A stretch of DNA of 64,000 nt from Prauserella muralis (lineage in GTDB: Bacteria > Actinomycetota > Actinomycetes > Mycobacteriales > Pseudonocardiaceae): positions 806,001-870,000 of the forward strand of contig NZ_MASW01000001.1 of NCBI RefSeq assembly GCF_003202285.1, read 5' to 3'. Below, one piece after another: positions 16,882 to 26,515 of this stretch. Below the pieces are notes generated by a model. It did no database searches, was not told the origin of the DNA, and saw nothing but the letters and a program-made list of their open reading frames with translations. Every line of letters begins with the position of its first letter. The first letter of the stretch is position 1. The translations under genes and the position numbers were made by a program.

Positions 16882-18155
16882 CGTTCGCGGCACCGCCCGT
16901 CCTCGGCACCGCGACACCGCCCGCGGGTCTGCTCGCCCGTGCCCACGGCGCGGCCCGCGACCTCGCCGCCCGGGGTGCCGGACCGCACTCCCGCGTCGCC
17001 GTCGACAGCGGCGACCCCGCGGACGTGCTCGCCTGGCTGCTCGGAGCCGACCTGCTCGGCGCGGCCACGCTCGTGGTGGAGCCGTCGTGGTCGCCGCGCG
17101 AGCGCGACGCCGTGCTGGCCGACGCCGCCCCCGCCGTCGTCATGACCGGCGGCCCCGGCGTCACCGGAGCGGGCGTGGCACCCGCCACCGGACAGTTCTT
17201 CTACCTGCCCACCACCTCGGGCAGCAGCGGGCGGCCGAAGGTGCTCGCCCGCAGCCGCGCCTCCTGGCTGGACAGCTTCGCCGCGCTCGGCCCGCTGCCG
17301 GGACCCGTGCTCGTTCCGGGTCCGCTCAGCTCGTCGCTGTTCCTCTTCGGCGCGCTGCACGCACTGTGGTGCGGCGCGGATCCGGTGCTGCCGGGCCGCT
17401 GGCGACCGCAGGACGCGCGCGGGGCCGCGACCGTGCATCTGGTGCCCGCGATGCTGGCCACGCTGCTCGCCGACCTGGAACGCAGTCCCGGACCGTGCGC
17501 GCTGCGGACGGTCGTGTGCGGCGGCGCGCACGTCGGCCCGGAGCTGCGGGCCCGCTTCGCCCGCCTGCTGCCGCGGGCCCGGCTGGTGGAGTACTACGGC
17601 TCCGCCGAGCACTCGCTGATCGCGATCCGGCGCGGCGACGGTGACCTGCGGCCCGTTCCCGGCGTCGAGGTGGACGTGCGTGACGGTGTGCTCTGGGTCC
17701 GCTCGCCGCTGGCCTTCTCCGGCTACCTGCGCGACGGTGAGCTGCGGCGGGTCTCGGGCTGGTCGAGCGTCGGCGACCGGGCCGCGCTGTCGGCCTCGGG
17801 GGCGCTGACCGTGCACGGCAGGGACTCCGCGACCATCTCCAGCGGCGGCGCGCTCGTGCCCGCCGAGGAGGTGGAGGCCGTGGTGCGGGCGGTGCCCGGC
17901 GTGGAGGACGTGCTGGTGGCGGGCACCCCGCACGCCACGCTCGGTGCCGTGGTCACCGCCGTGGTGCAGGCCGAGGACCCGCCGCCGCTCGCCACGCTGC
18001 GCAGCGCCGCCCGCGCCGGGCTGGCCCCGGCGAAACGGCCACGGCGCTGGCTGCACACCAAGCGGCTGCCGCGCACGCCGTCCGGCAAGCCCGCACGGGC
18101 CGAGGTCGCCGAGCGGCTGCGGGAGGGCACCCTGGACGCGGAGCCGCTGCCGTGA
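16878..18155 (+). CDS. Acyl-CoA ligase (AMP-forming) in biotin-uptake operon
   Basis: A 425-residue ANL-superfamily enzyme, shorter than typical ligases (about 500-550). The P-loop YLPTTSGSSGRPKVLARS, the EYYGSAEHS motif, the hinge region and the C-terminal lysine in TPSGKPAR are present, so activity is likely: acid plus ATP plus CoA to acyl-CoA. The GTG start overlaps the bioY stop by 4 bp. The bioY-ligase-thiolase order is, as I recall, that of Bacillus subtilis yhfU-yhfT-yhfS, a BirA-controlled cluster. The substrate may be a biotin precursor such as pimelate, but this is unproven. Confidence 0.82.
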   Translation: MTFAAPPVLGTATPPAGLLARAHGAARDLAARGAGPHSRVAVDSGDPADVLAWLLGADLLGAATLVVEPSWSPRERDAVLADAAPAVVMTGGPGVTGAGVAPATGQFFYLPTTSGSSGRPKVLARSRASWLDSFAALGPLPGPVLVPGPLSSSLFLFGALHALWCGADPVLPGRWRPQDARGAATVHLVPAMLATLLADLERSPGPCALRTVVCGGAHVGPELRARFARLLPRARLVEYYGSAEHSLIAIRRGDGDLRPVPGVEVDVRDGVLWVRSPLAFSGYLRDGELRRVSGWSSVGDRAALSASGALTVHGRDSATISSGGALVPAEEVEAVVRAVPGVEDVLVAGTPHATLGAVVTAVVQAEDPPPLATLRSAARAGLAPAKRPRRWLHTKRLPRTPSGKPARAEVAERLREGTLDAEPLP

Positions 18156-19267
18156 CCGCGCCCGAGCGCACCCCGGTGGTCGTCGCCGCACGGCGCACGC
18201 CGATCGGCACGGCCGGTGGCACCCTGCGCCGGTACGCCGCCGACGAGCTGGCCGCGCCCGTGCTGCGCGCGGCGCTCGGCGACGCCGGGGTGGACACTGT
18301 GGACGATGTGGTGCTCGGCAACGTGTTCGGCCCCGGCGGCAACCCGGCCCGGGTGGCCGCGTTGCGCGCCGGGCTGGGCGACACGGTGCCGGGCATGACC
18401 GTCGACCGGCAGTGCGCGAGCGGGCTCGCCGCCATCGTCACGGCCGCCGCGCTGGTCAGGGCGGGAGAGGGCGAGGCCTACCTCGCGGGCGGCGTGGAGA
18501 GCGCGTCCACCGCGCCGTACCGGGCATGGCGGAGCGAGCCGCCCTCCTGGTACACGCGGGCACCGTTCGCCCCGCCCGAGATCGGCGACCCGGACATGGG
18601 CCCGGCCGCCGACGTGGTCGCCGCCGAGGCGGGGATCTCGCGGGAGCGGCAGGACGCCTTCGCCGCGCGCAGCCACGCCCGTGCGGTGGCGGCGCAGCGG
18701 GAGGGGCGCTTCGCCGCCGAACTGGTGCCGCTGGGCGGCGTCGCCGCCGACGAACGGCCCCGGCCCGGCTTCACCGTCGAACGGCTGGCCCGGTTCCGGC
18801 CCGCGTTCACCCCCGGCGGCACGGCGACGGCCGCGAACTCGTGCGGCGTCAACGACGGTGCCGCCGCGGTGCTCGTGGTGAGCGAGCGGTGGCGGCGGGA
18901 GCGCGGGCTGGCCGGGCTGCGGCTGGTCGCCTCGGCGACGGCGGCGGTCGACCCGAACCGGCTCGGGCTCGGGGCGGTGCCCGCGATGAAGCGGGTGCTC
19001 GACCGCACGCCCGACGTCGTGGAGTTCACCGAGGCCTTCGCGGGCCAGGCGCTGGCGTGCCTGGACGCGGCAGGCCTCGACGAGCACACGGCGAGCCCGG
19101 ACGGCGGCGCGATCGCGCTCGGCCACCCGTGGGGTGCCTCGGGCGCGGTGCTGGTGGTGCGCCTGTTCTCCCGGCTCGTGCGCTCGGGCACCGGAGGCAC
19201 GGGGCTCGCGGCGCTGTCCTCCGGCGGCGGCGTGGGTGTGGCGGCGCTGTGGGAGGCGGTGCGGTGA
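18152..19267 (+). CDS. Thiolase-family protein in biotin-uptake operon
   Basis: A 371-residue thiolase-fold protein. The nucleophile Cys is present in DRQCASGLAAI (about residue 90), and the His in GGAIALGHPWGASG is present. However, the C-terminal motif normally written CxGGGxG reads SSGGGVG, so the second catalytic cysteine is replaced by serine. The usual NEAF motif reads TEAF. It may therefore not be an ordinary acetyl-CoA acetyltransferase. It is coupled to the ligase upstream (GTGA) and to the ECF ATPase downstream (GTGA), implying a shared pathway around biotin or its precursors. Confidence 0.85.
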   Translation: MTAPERTPVVVAARRTPIGTAGGTLRRYAADELAAPVLRAALGDAGVDTVDDVVLGNVFGPGGNPARVAALRAGLGDTVPGMTVDRQCASGLAAIVTAAALVRAGEGEAYLAGGVESASTAPYRAWRSEPPSWYTRAPFAPPEIGDPDMGPAADVVAAEAGISRERQDAFAARSHARAVAAQREGRFAAELVPLGGVAADERPRPGFTVERLARFRPAFTPGGTATAANSCGVNDGAAAVLVVSERWRRERGLAGLRLVASATAAVDPNRLGLGAVPAMKRVLDRTPDVVEFTEAFAGQALACLDAAGLDEHTASPDGGAIALGHPWGASGAVLVVRLFSRLVRSGTGGTGLAALSSGGGVGVAALWEAVR

Positions 19268-19938
19268 TCGAGTTCGAGGGCGTCGGCCACCACTACGGCG
19301 ACCGCACCGTGCTGTCCGATGTGGACCTCACGCTCGCCGAGCGCAGGGTCGCGTTCGTCGGGGCCAACGGCTCCGGCAAGTCCACGCTCGCCCGCATGGT
19401 CAACGGGCTCGTGCTGCCCGCCGAGGGCCGCGTGCGGGTGCTGGGGCTCGACCCGGCGAAGCAGGGCAACGCGGTGCGCCGCAGGGTGGGCTTCGTGTTC
19501 ACCAACCCGGACAGCCAGATCGTGATGCCCACGGCGGGCGAGGACGTGGCGTTCTCGCTTCGCCGCAGCGGACTGTCCACACGCGAGCGTGCCCGGCGCG
19601 CGGAGGAGGTGCTCGCCGAGTACGGGCTCGGCGGCTACGCCGAGCATCCCGCGCACCAGCTCTCGGGGGGCCAGAAGCAGCTGCTCGCGCTGTGCGCGAT
19701 GCTCGTGCTAAAGCCGGACGTGCTCGTGTGCGACGAGCCGACGACACTGCTGGACCTGCGCAACAAACGCCGGTTCGTCGAGCTGCTCGGGCGACTGGAC
19801 CAGCAGGTGCTGCTGGTGACCCACGATCTGGACCTGCTGGGCGGGTTCGACCGCGTCGTGGTGCTCGACGAGGGCCGCGTCGTGGCCGACGACGAGCCGG
19901 AGCCCGCGCTGGCGTACTACCGGAAGCTGGCCGGATGA
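19264..19938 (+). CDS. bioM: ECF transporter ATPase (BioM/CbiO-like)
   Basis: A 224-residue ABC ATPase with Walker A GANGSGKSTLARMVNGL, Q-loop region VFTNPDSQIVMPT (typical of ECF ATPases), signature LSGGQKQLLALC, Walker B VLVCDEPTTLLD and switch His in LVTHDL. It energises the BioY module. Overlaps the thiolase stop and the EcfT start by 4 bp each. Only one ATPase gene is present, so a homodimer is expected, as in other BioMNY systems. Confidence 0.9.
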   Translation: MIEFEGVGHHYGDRTVLSDVDLTLAERRVAFVGANGSGKSTLARMVNGLVLPAEGRVRVLGLDPAKQGNAVRRRVGFVFTNPDSQIVMPTAGEDVAFSLRRSGLSTRERARRAEEVLAEYGLGGYAEHPAHQLSGGQKQLLALCAMLVLKPDVLVCDEPTTLLDLRNKRRFVELLGRLDQQVLLVTHDLDLLGGFDRVVVLDEGRVVADDEPEPALAYYRKLAG

Positions 19939-20531
19939 ACCCCCTCGGCCTGTACCAGCCCGGCACGAGCGTGCTGCACCGGTTGCCCGCCGGGTGGAAG
20001 TTCCTCGGGCTGCTGGCACTCGCCACGGCCGTGTTCGTGCTGCGGACTCCTGCGCCGCTCGGCGCGCTGTGCGTCGCCGTCGCACTCGGCTACGTGCTCG
20101 CGCGCATCCCCGCCCGGCGCTGCGGGCAGCTCGCCAGGGCGCTGCTCGTGCTGGTGGTGTTCGTCTTTCTGCTGCAGTGGTGGCTGCTCGGGCTCACCGG
20201 CGCGGTGGTGATGTGCCTGCGGCTGGTGGCCGCGCTGGCCGCCGCGAACCTGTTCACGCTCACCACGCGGGTGAGCGACGTCGTCTCCGCGGTGGAACGC
20301 GGCCTGCGGCCGCTGCGCCGCGTGGGCGTGCGGCCGGAGCGTGTCGGCCTGCTCGTCGGGCTGACGGTCCAGGCCGTCGCGGTCCTTTCGGGCATCGCGG
20401 GCGAGGTGCGCGAGGCCGCGAAGGCCAGGGGCGCGTCCCGCTCGGTGACGGCGTTCGCGGTGCCGCTGCTGGTACGGACCCTGCGGCACGCCGACGAGCT
20501 GGGCGAGGCGCTGGCCGCCCGCGGCGAGTGA
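19935..20531 (+). CDS. bioN: ECF transporter coupling protein (BioN/EcfT)
   Basis: A 198-residue membrane protein with about five helices and the cytoplasmic coupling motif EAAKARGAS, which docks into the ATPase. The start LYQPGTSVLHRLPAGWKFL is typical of EcfT proteins. Last gene of the coupled operon; its stop is 21 bp from the end of the convergent M20 peptidase gene, and no strong terminator is visible between them. Confidence 0.88.
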   Translation: MNPLGLYQPGTSVLHRLPAGWKFLGLLALATAVFVLRTPAPLGALCVAVALGYVLARIPARRCGQLARALLVLVVFVFLLQWWLLGLTGAVVMCLRLVAALAAANLFTLTTRVSDVVSAVERGLRPLRRVGVRPERVGLLVGLTVQAVAVLSGIAGEVREAAKARGASRSVTAFAVPLLVRTLRHADELGEALAARGE

Positions 20532-20552
20532 CCCGCGGGCGGCCGGACGGGC

Positions 20553-21971
20553 TCAGCCCCTGGCGTGGGCGTCCAGGATGTGTGCGACCGCCTCGGTCAC
20601 CCGCTGGGCGTGGCCGAGGTGCAGCCACTCGTCGGGCACGTGGGCGTTCGAGTCCGGCCCGAGCGCGCCGGTGACGAGGAACTGCGCGCGCGGGTACTTC
20701 TGGCCGAGCAGTCCCATGAACGGGATGGACCCGCCGAGCCCGACGCCGCGCCACGGCTTGCCGAACACGCCGTCGCTGACCGTTTCCAGCGCGCCGGACA
20801 GCCAGGGCGCCAGGTCCGGCGCGTTCCAGCCGTCGGCGGCTTCGGTGCCGGTGATCTCGATGGTCGCCGAGTACGGCACGTCGGTGGTGAGCGCCTTCTC
20901 GATGGCGTTCAGCGCGGCGGCGGAGTCGGCGGTGGGCGGGAGCCGGAAGCTCAGCGCCAGCGTCGTGGCGTCACGCAGCACGTTGCCCGCCTCGGCGGGC
21001 TCGGGGAAGCCGGAGGCGCCGATGACCTCCAGCGTCGGCCGCCAGCTGTTGTTCAGCAGCAGCTCCACCTCGTCGCCGGAGACGGGCGTGGTCGCGCCGT
21101 GCAGCGGGTACGCCCCGGCCGACGCGCCGGGCGCCACCTCGGCGGTGGCCCTGGCCTCGGCGACGCGGTTGGCGGGGATCTCGACGTTGCACTCGGCGAG
21201 CAGGATCTTGCCGGTCGCGGAGTCCTCGATGCGCTCGAGCAGGCGCCGCAGCACGCGGACCGTGCTCGGCACGATGCCGGTGGCCAGGCCGGAGTGCTGC
21301 GCGGAGTCGAGCACGCGCGCGGTGACGTGGACCTGGGCGAGGCCGCGCAGGCTGGTGGTCAGCCAGAGCCGCTCGTAGTCGTTGCCGCCCGAGTCGAGGC
21401 ACACCACGAACGTCACCTCGCCGAGGCGTTCCGACAGGTGTTCCAGGTAGGCGGGCAGGTCGGGGCTTCCGGACTCCTCGCCGGTCTCCAGCAGCACCAC
21501 GGCGCGGGCGTGGGCGCCACCGGCGGTGCGGACCGCTTCGAGTGCGGCGGTGGCGGCGTATCCGGCGTAGCCGTCGTCGGCGGAGCCGCGGCCGTAGAGC
21601 CTGCCGTCCTCGATCACCGGCTTCCACGGGCCGAGGCCGTCGGACCAGCCGCCGACCGGAGGCTGCTTGTCGAGGTGGCCGTAGAGCAGCACCGTGCCCC
21701 TGTCCTCGGCGCCGGGGGTGGCGGGCACGTCGAGCAGCAGCACGGGGCTGCGGCCTTCGAGCCGCACGACCTCGACGCCTGCCCCGGGCAGCCGCCGGGC
21801 GGCCAGCCACGCGCGCACGTGGTCGACGGCGGCGTCGAGCTGGCCGGTCTTCGCCCAGTCCCGGTCGAAGGCGGGCGAGAGGGCGGGGATCTCCACGAGA
21901 CGGGACAGGCTGGGCAGGATGTCGGCCTGCCAGACCTGCTGGACGGTGTCGCTCACGGTTCGCTGTTCCAC
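20553..21971 (-). CDS. M20 family metallopeptidase/dipeptidase (paralogue 1)
   Basis: A 472-residue zinc hydrolase of the M20 dipeptidase type (CNDP-like). Metal ligands are visible: His in LLYGHLDKQPP, bridging Asp in YGRGSADDGYAGY, Glu pair in ETGEESGSPDLP, Asp in VVCLDSGGNDYERLW, and a C-terminal His in HVPDEWLHL. No signal peptide. I chose the GTG at 21971. Divergent from the livF operon, with a CRP-like site between. Highly similar throughout to the gene at 30270-31682, so the two arose by duplication and now bracket the LIV island. Confidence 0.88.
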   Translation of the reverse strand: MEQRTVSDTVQQVWQADILPSLSRLVEIPALSPAFDRDWAKTGQLDAAVDHVRAWLAARRLPGAGVEVVRLEGRSPVLLLDVPATPGAEDRGTVLLYGHLDKQPPVGGWSDGLGPWKPVIEDGRLYGRGSADDGYAGYAATAALEAVRTAGGAHARAVVLLETGEESGSPDLPAYLEHLSERLGEVTFVVCLDSGGNDYERLWLTTSLRGLAQVHVTARVLDSAQHSGLATGIVPSTVRVLRRLLERIEDSATGKILLAECNVEIPANRVAEARATAEVAPGASAGAYPLHGATTPVSGDEVELLLNNSWRPTLEVIGASGFPEPAEAGNVLRDATTLALSFRLPPTADSAAALNAIEKALTTDVPYSATIEITGTEAADGWNAPDLAPWLSGALETVSDGVFGKPWRGVGLGGSIPFMGLLGQKYPRAQFLVTGALGPDSNAHVPDEWLHLGHAQRVTEAVAHILDAHARG

Positions 21972-22071
21972 ACGGCCATCCTGCCACCGCGCCACACCCC
22001 GGCGGCCGAAGGTCACAGTTCGGCTCGGGCCTTGTGCGAGCGCTCAGTAGGCGCATAACGTCCGTATTCAC

Positions 22072-22087
22072 TGTGATCCACATCACT
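22072..22087. promoter_or_regulatory. CRP/GlxR-like site between M20 paralogue 1 and livF
   Basis: TGTGATCCACATCACT matches the TGTGA-N6-TCACA pattern at 9 of 10 fixed positions. It lies 101 bp upstream of the M20 start and 22 bp before livF. Confidence 0.55.
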
Positions 22088-22108
22088 TCACTGGCGAGGG
22101 GTGGATCG

Positions 22109-22896
<788 letters not shown>

Positions 22897-22909
<13 letters not shown>

Positions 22910-23679
22910 GCAGCACGCCGCTGCTGGAGGTGCGGGACCTGACGCTGCGCTTCGGCGGCGTCACCGCGCTCGACGCGGTCGGCTTCGAGGTCGGCCCCGG
23001 CGAACTGCTGGCGGTGATCGGCCCCAACGGCGCGGGCAAGACGTCGATCTTCAACTGCCTGTGCGGGGTGTACCGGCCGCAGCGGGGCACGGCCACGCTC
23101 GACGGCGAGCCGCTGCTCGGCCGCCAGCCCGCCGCCATCGCCGCGCGCGGCGTGGCCAGGACGTTCCAGAACCTCGGCCTGTTCGGCCACCTGACGCTGG
23201 TGGAGAACCTGCTGCTGGGCCGCCATCACCTCATGCGTACGGGGTTCTTCTCGGGGATGTTCTGGTGGGGCAGGGCCAAGCGCGAGGAGATCACGCACCG
23301 CGCGGCGGTGGAGGAGATCATCGAGCTGCTGGAGCTGGAGCCCTACCGGCGCATGCCTGCCGGGATGCTGCCCTACGGCGTGGCCAAGCGCGCCGAGCTC
23401 GGCAGGGCGCTCGCGATGGAGCCACGGCTGCTGCTGCTCGACGAGCCGGTGGCGGGCATGAACCTGGAGGAGACCGAGGACACCGCGCGCTACCTGCTGG
23501 AGGTCCGCCGCGAGCTGGGGCTGGCGATGATCCTCGTCGAGCACGACATGAGCCTGGTGATGGATCTGGCCGACCGGGTGGTGGTGCTCGACTTCGGCGT
23601 CGTCATCGCCACCGGCGAGCCCAGCGAGATCCAGGACGACCCGCGCGTCGTCGAGGCCTACCTGGGAGGTGCGGCGTGA
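22897..23679 (+). CDS. livG: LIV-type ABC importer ATPase (LivG-like)
   Basis: A 260-residue ATPase: Walker A GPNGAGKTSIFNCL, the LivG-type signature region LPYGVAKRAELGRAL, Walker B LLLLDEPVAGMN and switch His in LVEHDM. It pairs with LivF to drive LivH-LivM. The insert MRTGFFSGMFWWGR before the signature is typical of this subfamily. Its stop overlaps the GTG of the ligase gene by 4 bp. Confidence 0.9.
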
Positions 23680-25508
23680 GCAGCGCACCCGGCCGCAGCG
23701 CCGTCGCCGACCCGGTGACGAGCACCGGTGCGACCCTGCCCGGCAAGCTGCTGGACAACGCCCGTGAGCGTCCCGCCGCCACCGCCATGCGCGAGAAGCA
23801 CAGAGGGCTGTGGCGGCAGTGGACGTGGGCCGAGTACGCCGGCCGGGTCGCAGCCGTGGCAGCCGGGCTGCGCGAGCTCGGCGTCGGGCCAGGGGTCCGC
23901 GTGGCGATCCACGCCGAGAACCGGCCGGAGTGGGTCGTCGCCGACCTGGCCGTGCAGGGCCTCGGCGGGCAGTGCGTCGGCGTCTACCCGACCTCACCCG
24001 CCGCCGAGGTGGAGTACCTGCTCGGCCACTGCGCGGCCCGCGTGCTCGTCGCCGAGGACGAGGAACAGCTCGACAAGGCGCTCGCCGTCCGCGATCGGCT
24101 GCCCGGGCTGGAGCACATCGTGCTCATCGACCCGCGCGGCGTGCGGCGCGAGGACGTGCTGACCTTCGCCGAGCTGGAACGACGTGGCGCGCAGCAGGGT
24201 GACCCGCTGGGGGCGTTCGCCGAGTCGGTGGCCGCGCTCGACTCCTCGGCGCCCGCGATCATCGTCTACACCTCCGGCACCACCGGCCCGCCGAAGGGCG
24301 CGTTGCTGTCGCACGCCAACCTGGTGGCCTCGGCACGCACGTTCACCGGCGCGCTCGGCGGCACCGCCGACGACGAGGTGCTCAGCTACCTGCCGCTGTG
24401 CCACATCGCCGAGCGGCTGACGTCGGTGATCGACTCGGTGTGGGCGGGGTCGGTGGTCAACTTCGGCGAGGGCGGGCCGTCGTTCGCCCACGACATGCGC
24501 GACATCCAGCCCACGGTGTTCCTCGGCGTGCCAAGGGTGTGGGAGAAGATGCTCGCCGGCGTCGAGCTGCGGATGTCCGACGCGTCGCGGCTCAAGCGCA
24601 GGCTCTACCGGGCGTGCCTGCGGCAGGGCAGGCGGATCGCGCCCCGCCGGATGCGCGGCACCACCACGCTCGCCGACCGGCTCGTGCTCGCGCTGTGCGA
24701 GGTGCTGATGTTCCGGCCGCTGCGCGAGAAGCTGGGCCTGGTGCGCGTGCGGGTGGCGTTGTCGGGCGCGGCGCCCATCGCGCCGCAGGTGCTGGAGTTC
24801 CTGTGGGCCATCGGTGTCGCGGTACGGGAGGGCTACGGCCAGACGGAGAACACCGCCATCTGCACGCTCACCCCGCACGGCGACGTGCGGCTCGGCTCGG
24901 TCGGCACCGCGCTGCCCGGCGTGGAACTGCGCATCGCCGAGGACGGCGAGATCCTCACCCGCTCGGCGGGTGTGTTCCTCGGCTACCTGCACAACCCCGA
25001 GGCGACGGCCGCCACCGTGGACCCGGACGGCTGGCTGCACACCGGCGACGTCGGCGAGCTGGACGAGGACGGCTTCCTGCGCATCACCGACCGCAAGAAG
25101 GACATCATCATCACGGCCGGCGGCAAGAACGTCTCGCCGTCGGAGATCGAGAACCTGCTCAAGGTCTCGCCGTACATCCGGGAGGCCGTGGTGGTCGGCG
25201 ACCGGCGCAGGTACCTCACGGCGCTGATCGGCATCGAGTACGACACGGTGGGCGACTGGGCACGGCGGCGCGGCGTCGCCTACACGACCTACGCCGACCT
25301 GTCCGCCAAGCCCGAGGTGCGGGCGCTCGTGGAGACCGTGGTGGCCGAGGCCAACCACCGGCTCGCCGCCGTGGAGCAGATCAAGCGGTTCACCCTGATC
25401 GGCAAGGAGCTCGACCACGAGGGCGGCGAGCTCACGGCGACGCAGAAGGTCAAGCGCAGGGCCATCGAGCGCAGCTTCGAGCCGGAGATCGAGGCGATGT
25501 ACCGGTGA
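23676..25508 (+). CDS. Long-chain-type acyl-CoA ligase (FadD-like) inside LIV operon
   Basis: A 610-residue AMP-forming ligase of the FadD15/long-chain type. P-loop IVYTSGTTGPPKGALLSH, YGQTENTAICT, and the hinge/adenylate region GWLHTGDVGELDEDGF plus RKKDIIITAGGKNVSP are intact. It converts a carboxylic acid, ATP and CoA into acyl-CoA. Its place between the ATPases and permeases suggests that it activates what the transporter brings in, which argues against leucine-type substrates. Starts with GTG overlapping livG (GTGA); its stop overlaps the first copy of the mini-ORF repeat. Confidence 0.88.
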   Translation: MSSAPGRSAVADPVTSTGATLPGKLLDNARERPAATAMREKHRGLWRQWTWAEYAGRVAAVAAGLRELGVGPGVRVAIHAENRPEWVVADLAVQGLGGQCVGVYPTSPAAEVEYLLGHCAARVLVAEDEEQLDKALAVRDRLPGLEHIVLIDPRGVRREDVLTFAELERRGAQQGDPLGAFAESVAALDSSAPAIIVYTSGTTGPPKGALLSHANLVASARTFTGALGGTADDEVLSYLPLCHIAERLTSVIDSVWAGSVVNFGEGGPSFAHDMRDIQPTVFLGVPRVWEKMLAGVELRMSDASRLKRRLYRACLRQGRRIAPRRMRGTTTLADRLVLALCEVLMFRPLREKLGLVRVRVALSGAAPIAPQVLEFLWAIGVAVREGYGQTENTAICTLTPHGDVRLGSVGTALPGVELRIAEDGEILTRSAGVFLGYLHNPEATAATVDPDGWLHTGDVGELDEDGFLRITDRKKDIIITAGGKNVSPSEIENLLKVSPYIREAVVVGDRRRYLTALIGIEYDTVGDWARRRGVAYTTYADLSAKPEVRALVETVVAEANHRLAAVEQIKRFTLIGKELDHEGGELTATQKVKRRAIERSFEPEIEAMYR

Positions 25509-25619
25509 CCGCCGACGTACTTCTTCCCGCGGAGGCGGCGAGATGACCGCCGACGTACTTCTTCCCGCGGAGGCGGCGAGATGACCGCCGACGTACTTCT
25601 TCCCGCGGAGGCGGCGAGA
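25506..25619 (+). repeat. Three tandem 38-bp repeats forming overlapping mini-ORF leaders before livH
   Basis: Three identical 38-bp copies at 25506-25543, 25544-25581 and 25582-25619. Each contains GGAGGCGGCGAGATGA: a ribosome site, then an ATG whose last two bases begin the stop of the previous mini-ORF. The mini-ORFs are 25505-25546 (GTG start, overlapping the ligase stop), 25543-25584 and 25581-25622 (both ATG), each encoding TADVLLPAEAAR after the start residue. The last stop overlaps the livH ATG at 25619. Ribosomes could step through four consecutive stop-start overlaps. The 38-bp unit shifts frame each time. Confidence 0.95.
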
Positions 25620-26515
25620 TGACAGCGTTCCTGCAGAACTGCTTCGCCGGCCTCTCGCTCGGCTCCACCTACGCGCTCGTGGCACTGGGCTTCGTGGTGA
25701 TCTACAAGTCGACCGGCGTCATCAACTTCGCGCAGGGCGGGCTGCTCGCGCTCGGCGCCTACCTCGGCTACACGTTCTCCAACAACCTCGCCGTCGCGTT
25801 CGGCGTCGCCGTGCTGCTGTGCTGCGTGTCGGCGGCGCTGGTGGGCGCGACCTTCGAGCGCATCGTGCTGCGCCGCATGGTGGGGCAGCCGCCGTTCGCG
25901 GTCATCATGATCACCATCGGCCTGCTGTTCGTCCTCGAACCGCTCGTCACCGCCATCTGGGGGTTCGAGCACAAGCAGGTGAACAACCCGTGGAACATCC
26001 GCACCGTCGAGGCGGGCGGGCTCGTCTTCGGCGTGCGGGACCTGTGGACGATCGGGCTCACCGCGGCGGTCGTGCTCGCCTTCTTCCTGTTCTTCCGGTA
26101 CTCGTCGCTGGGTCTGGCGATGCGGGTGACCGCGTTCGACCCGGAGGCCGCGCTGGCGCAGGGCATCAGCGCCCGCAGGGTGTACGCGACGTCGTGGGCC
26201 ATCGCCGCCGCGCTCGCCGCGCTGGCGGGCATCCTCATGGCGGCGGGTCCGGGCGGGCTGACGCCGTCGATCGGGTTCATCGCGCTCGCCGCGTTTCCCG
26301 CGATGATCCTCGGCGGCATGGACTCTCCGGCGGGCGCCGTGCTCGGCGGGCTGGTGATCGGTCTCGCCGAGGCGCTGGCCCGCGGCTACCAGGACGAGCT
26401 GTTCTCGTGGGCCGGGGACAACGTGTCGGTGATCGTGCCGTACCTGCTGATGATCCTCATCCTGCTGATCCGCCCCTACGGGCTGCTGGGCACGAAGGAA
26501 GTGAGGCGGGTCTGA
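25619..26515 (+). CDS. livH: LIV-type ABC importer permease (LivH-like)
   Basis: A 298-residue permease with about eight helices. Family landmarks: LSLGSTYALVALGFVVIYKSTGVINFAQGG near the start, the central FDPEAALAQGISARRVY coupling loop, and FPAMILGGMDSPAGAVLGG. The start ATG is fixed by the ribosome site in the third 38-bp repeat and by the ATGA overlap with the last mini-ORF. Its stop overlaps the livM start (ATGA). Forms the membrane channel with LivM. Confidence 0.9.
   Translation: MTAFLQNCFAGLSLGSTYALVALGFVVIYKSTGVINFAQGGLLALGAYLGYTFSNNLAVAFGVAVLLCCVSAALVGATFERIVLRRMVGQPPFAVIMITIGLLFVLEPLVTAIWGFEHKQVNNPWNIRTVEAGGLVFGVRDLWTIGLTAAVVLAFFLFFRYSSLGLAMRVTAFDPEAALAQGISARRVYATSWAIAAALAALAGILMAAGPGGLTPSIGFIALAAFPAMILGGMDSPAGAVLGGLVIGLAEALARGYQDELFSWAGDNVSVIVPYLLMILILLIRPYGLLGTKEVRRV

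Noticed and set aside
25506-25619. CRISPR-like or VNTR locus
   Set aside because: There are no spacers; the three copies are directly adjacent and fit ribosome sites plus start-stop overlaps.
23994-25685. Long minus-strand frame across the 38-bp repeats
   Set aside because: It reads the FadD-like gene backwards, and the repeats appear as three copies of a meaningless segment.
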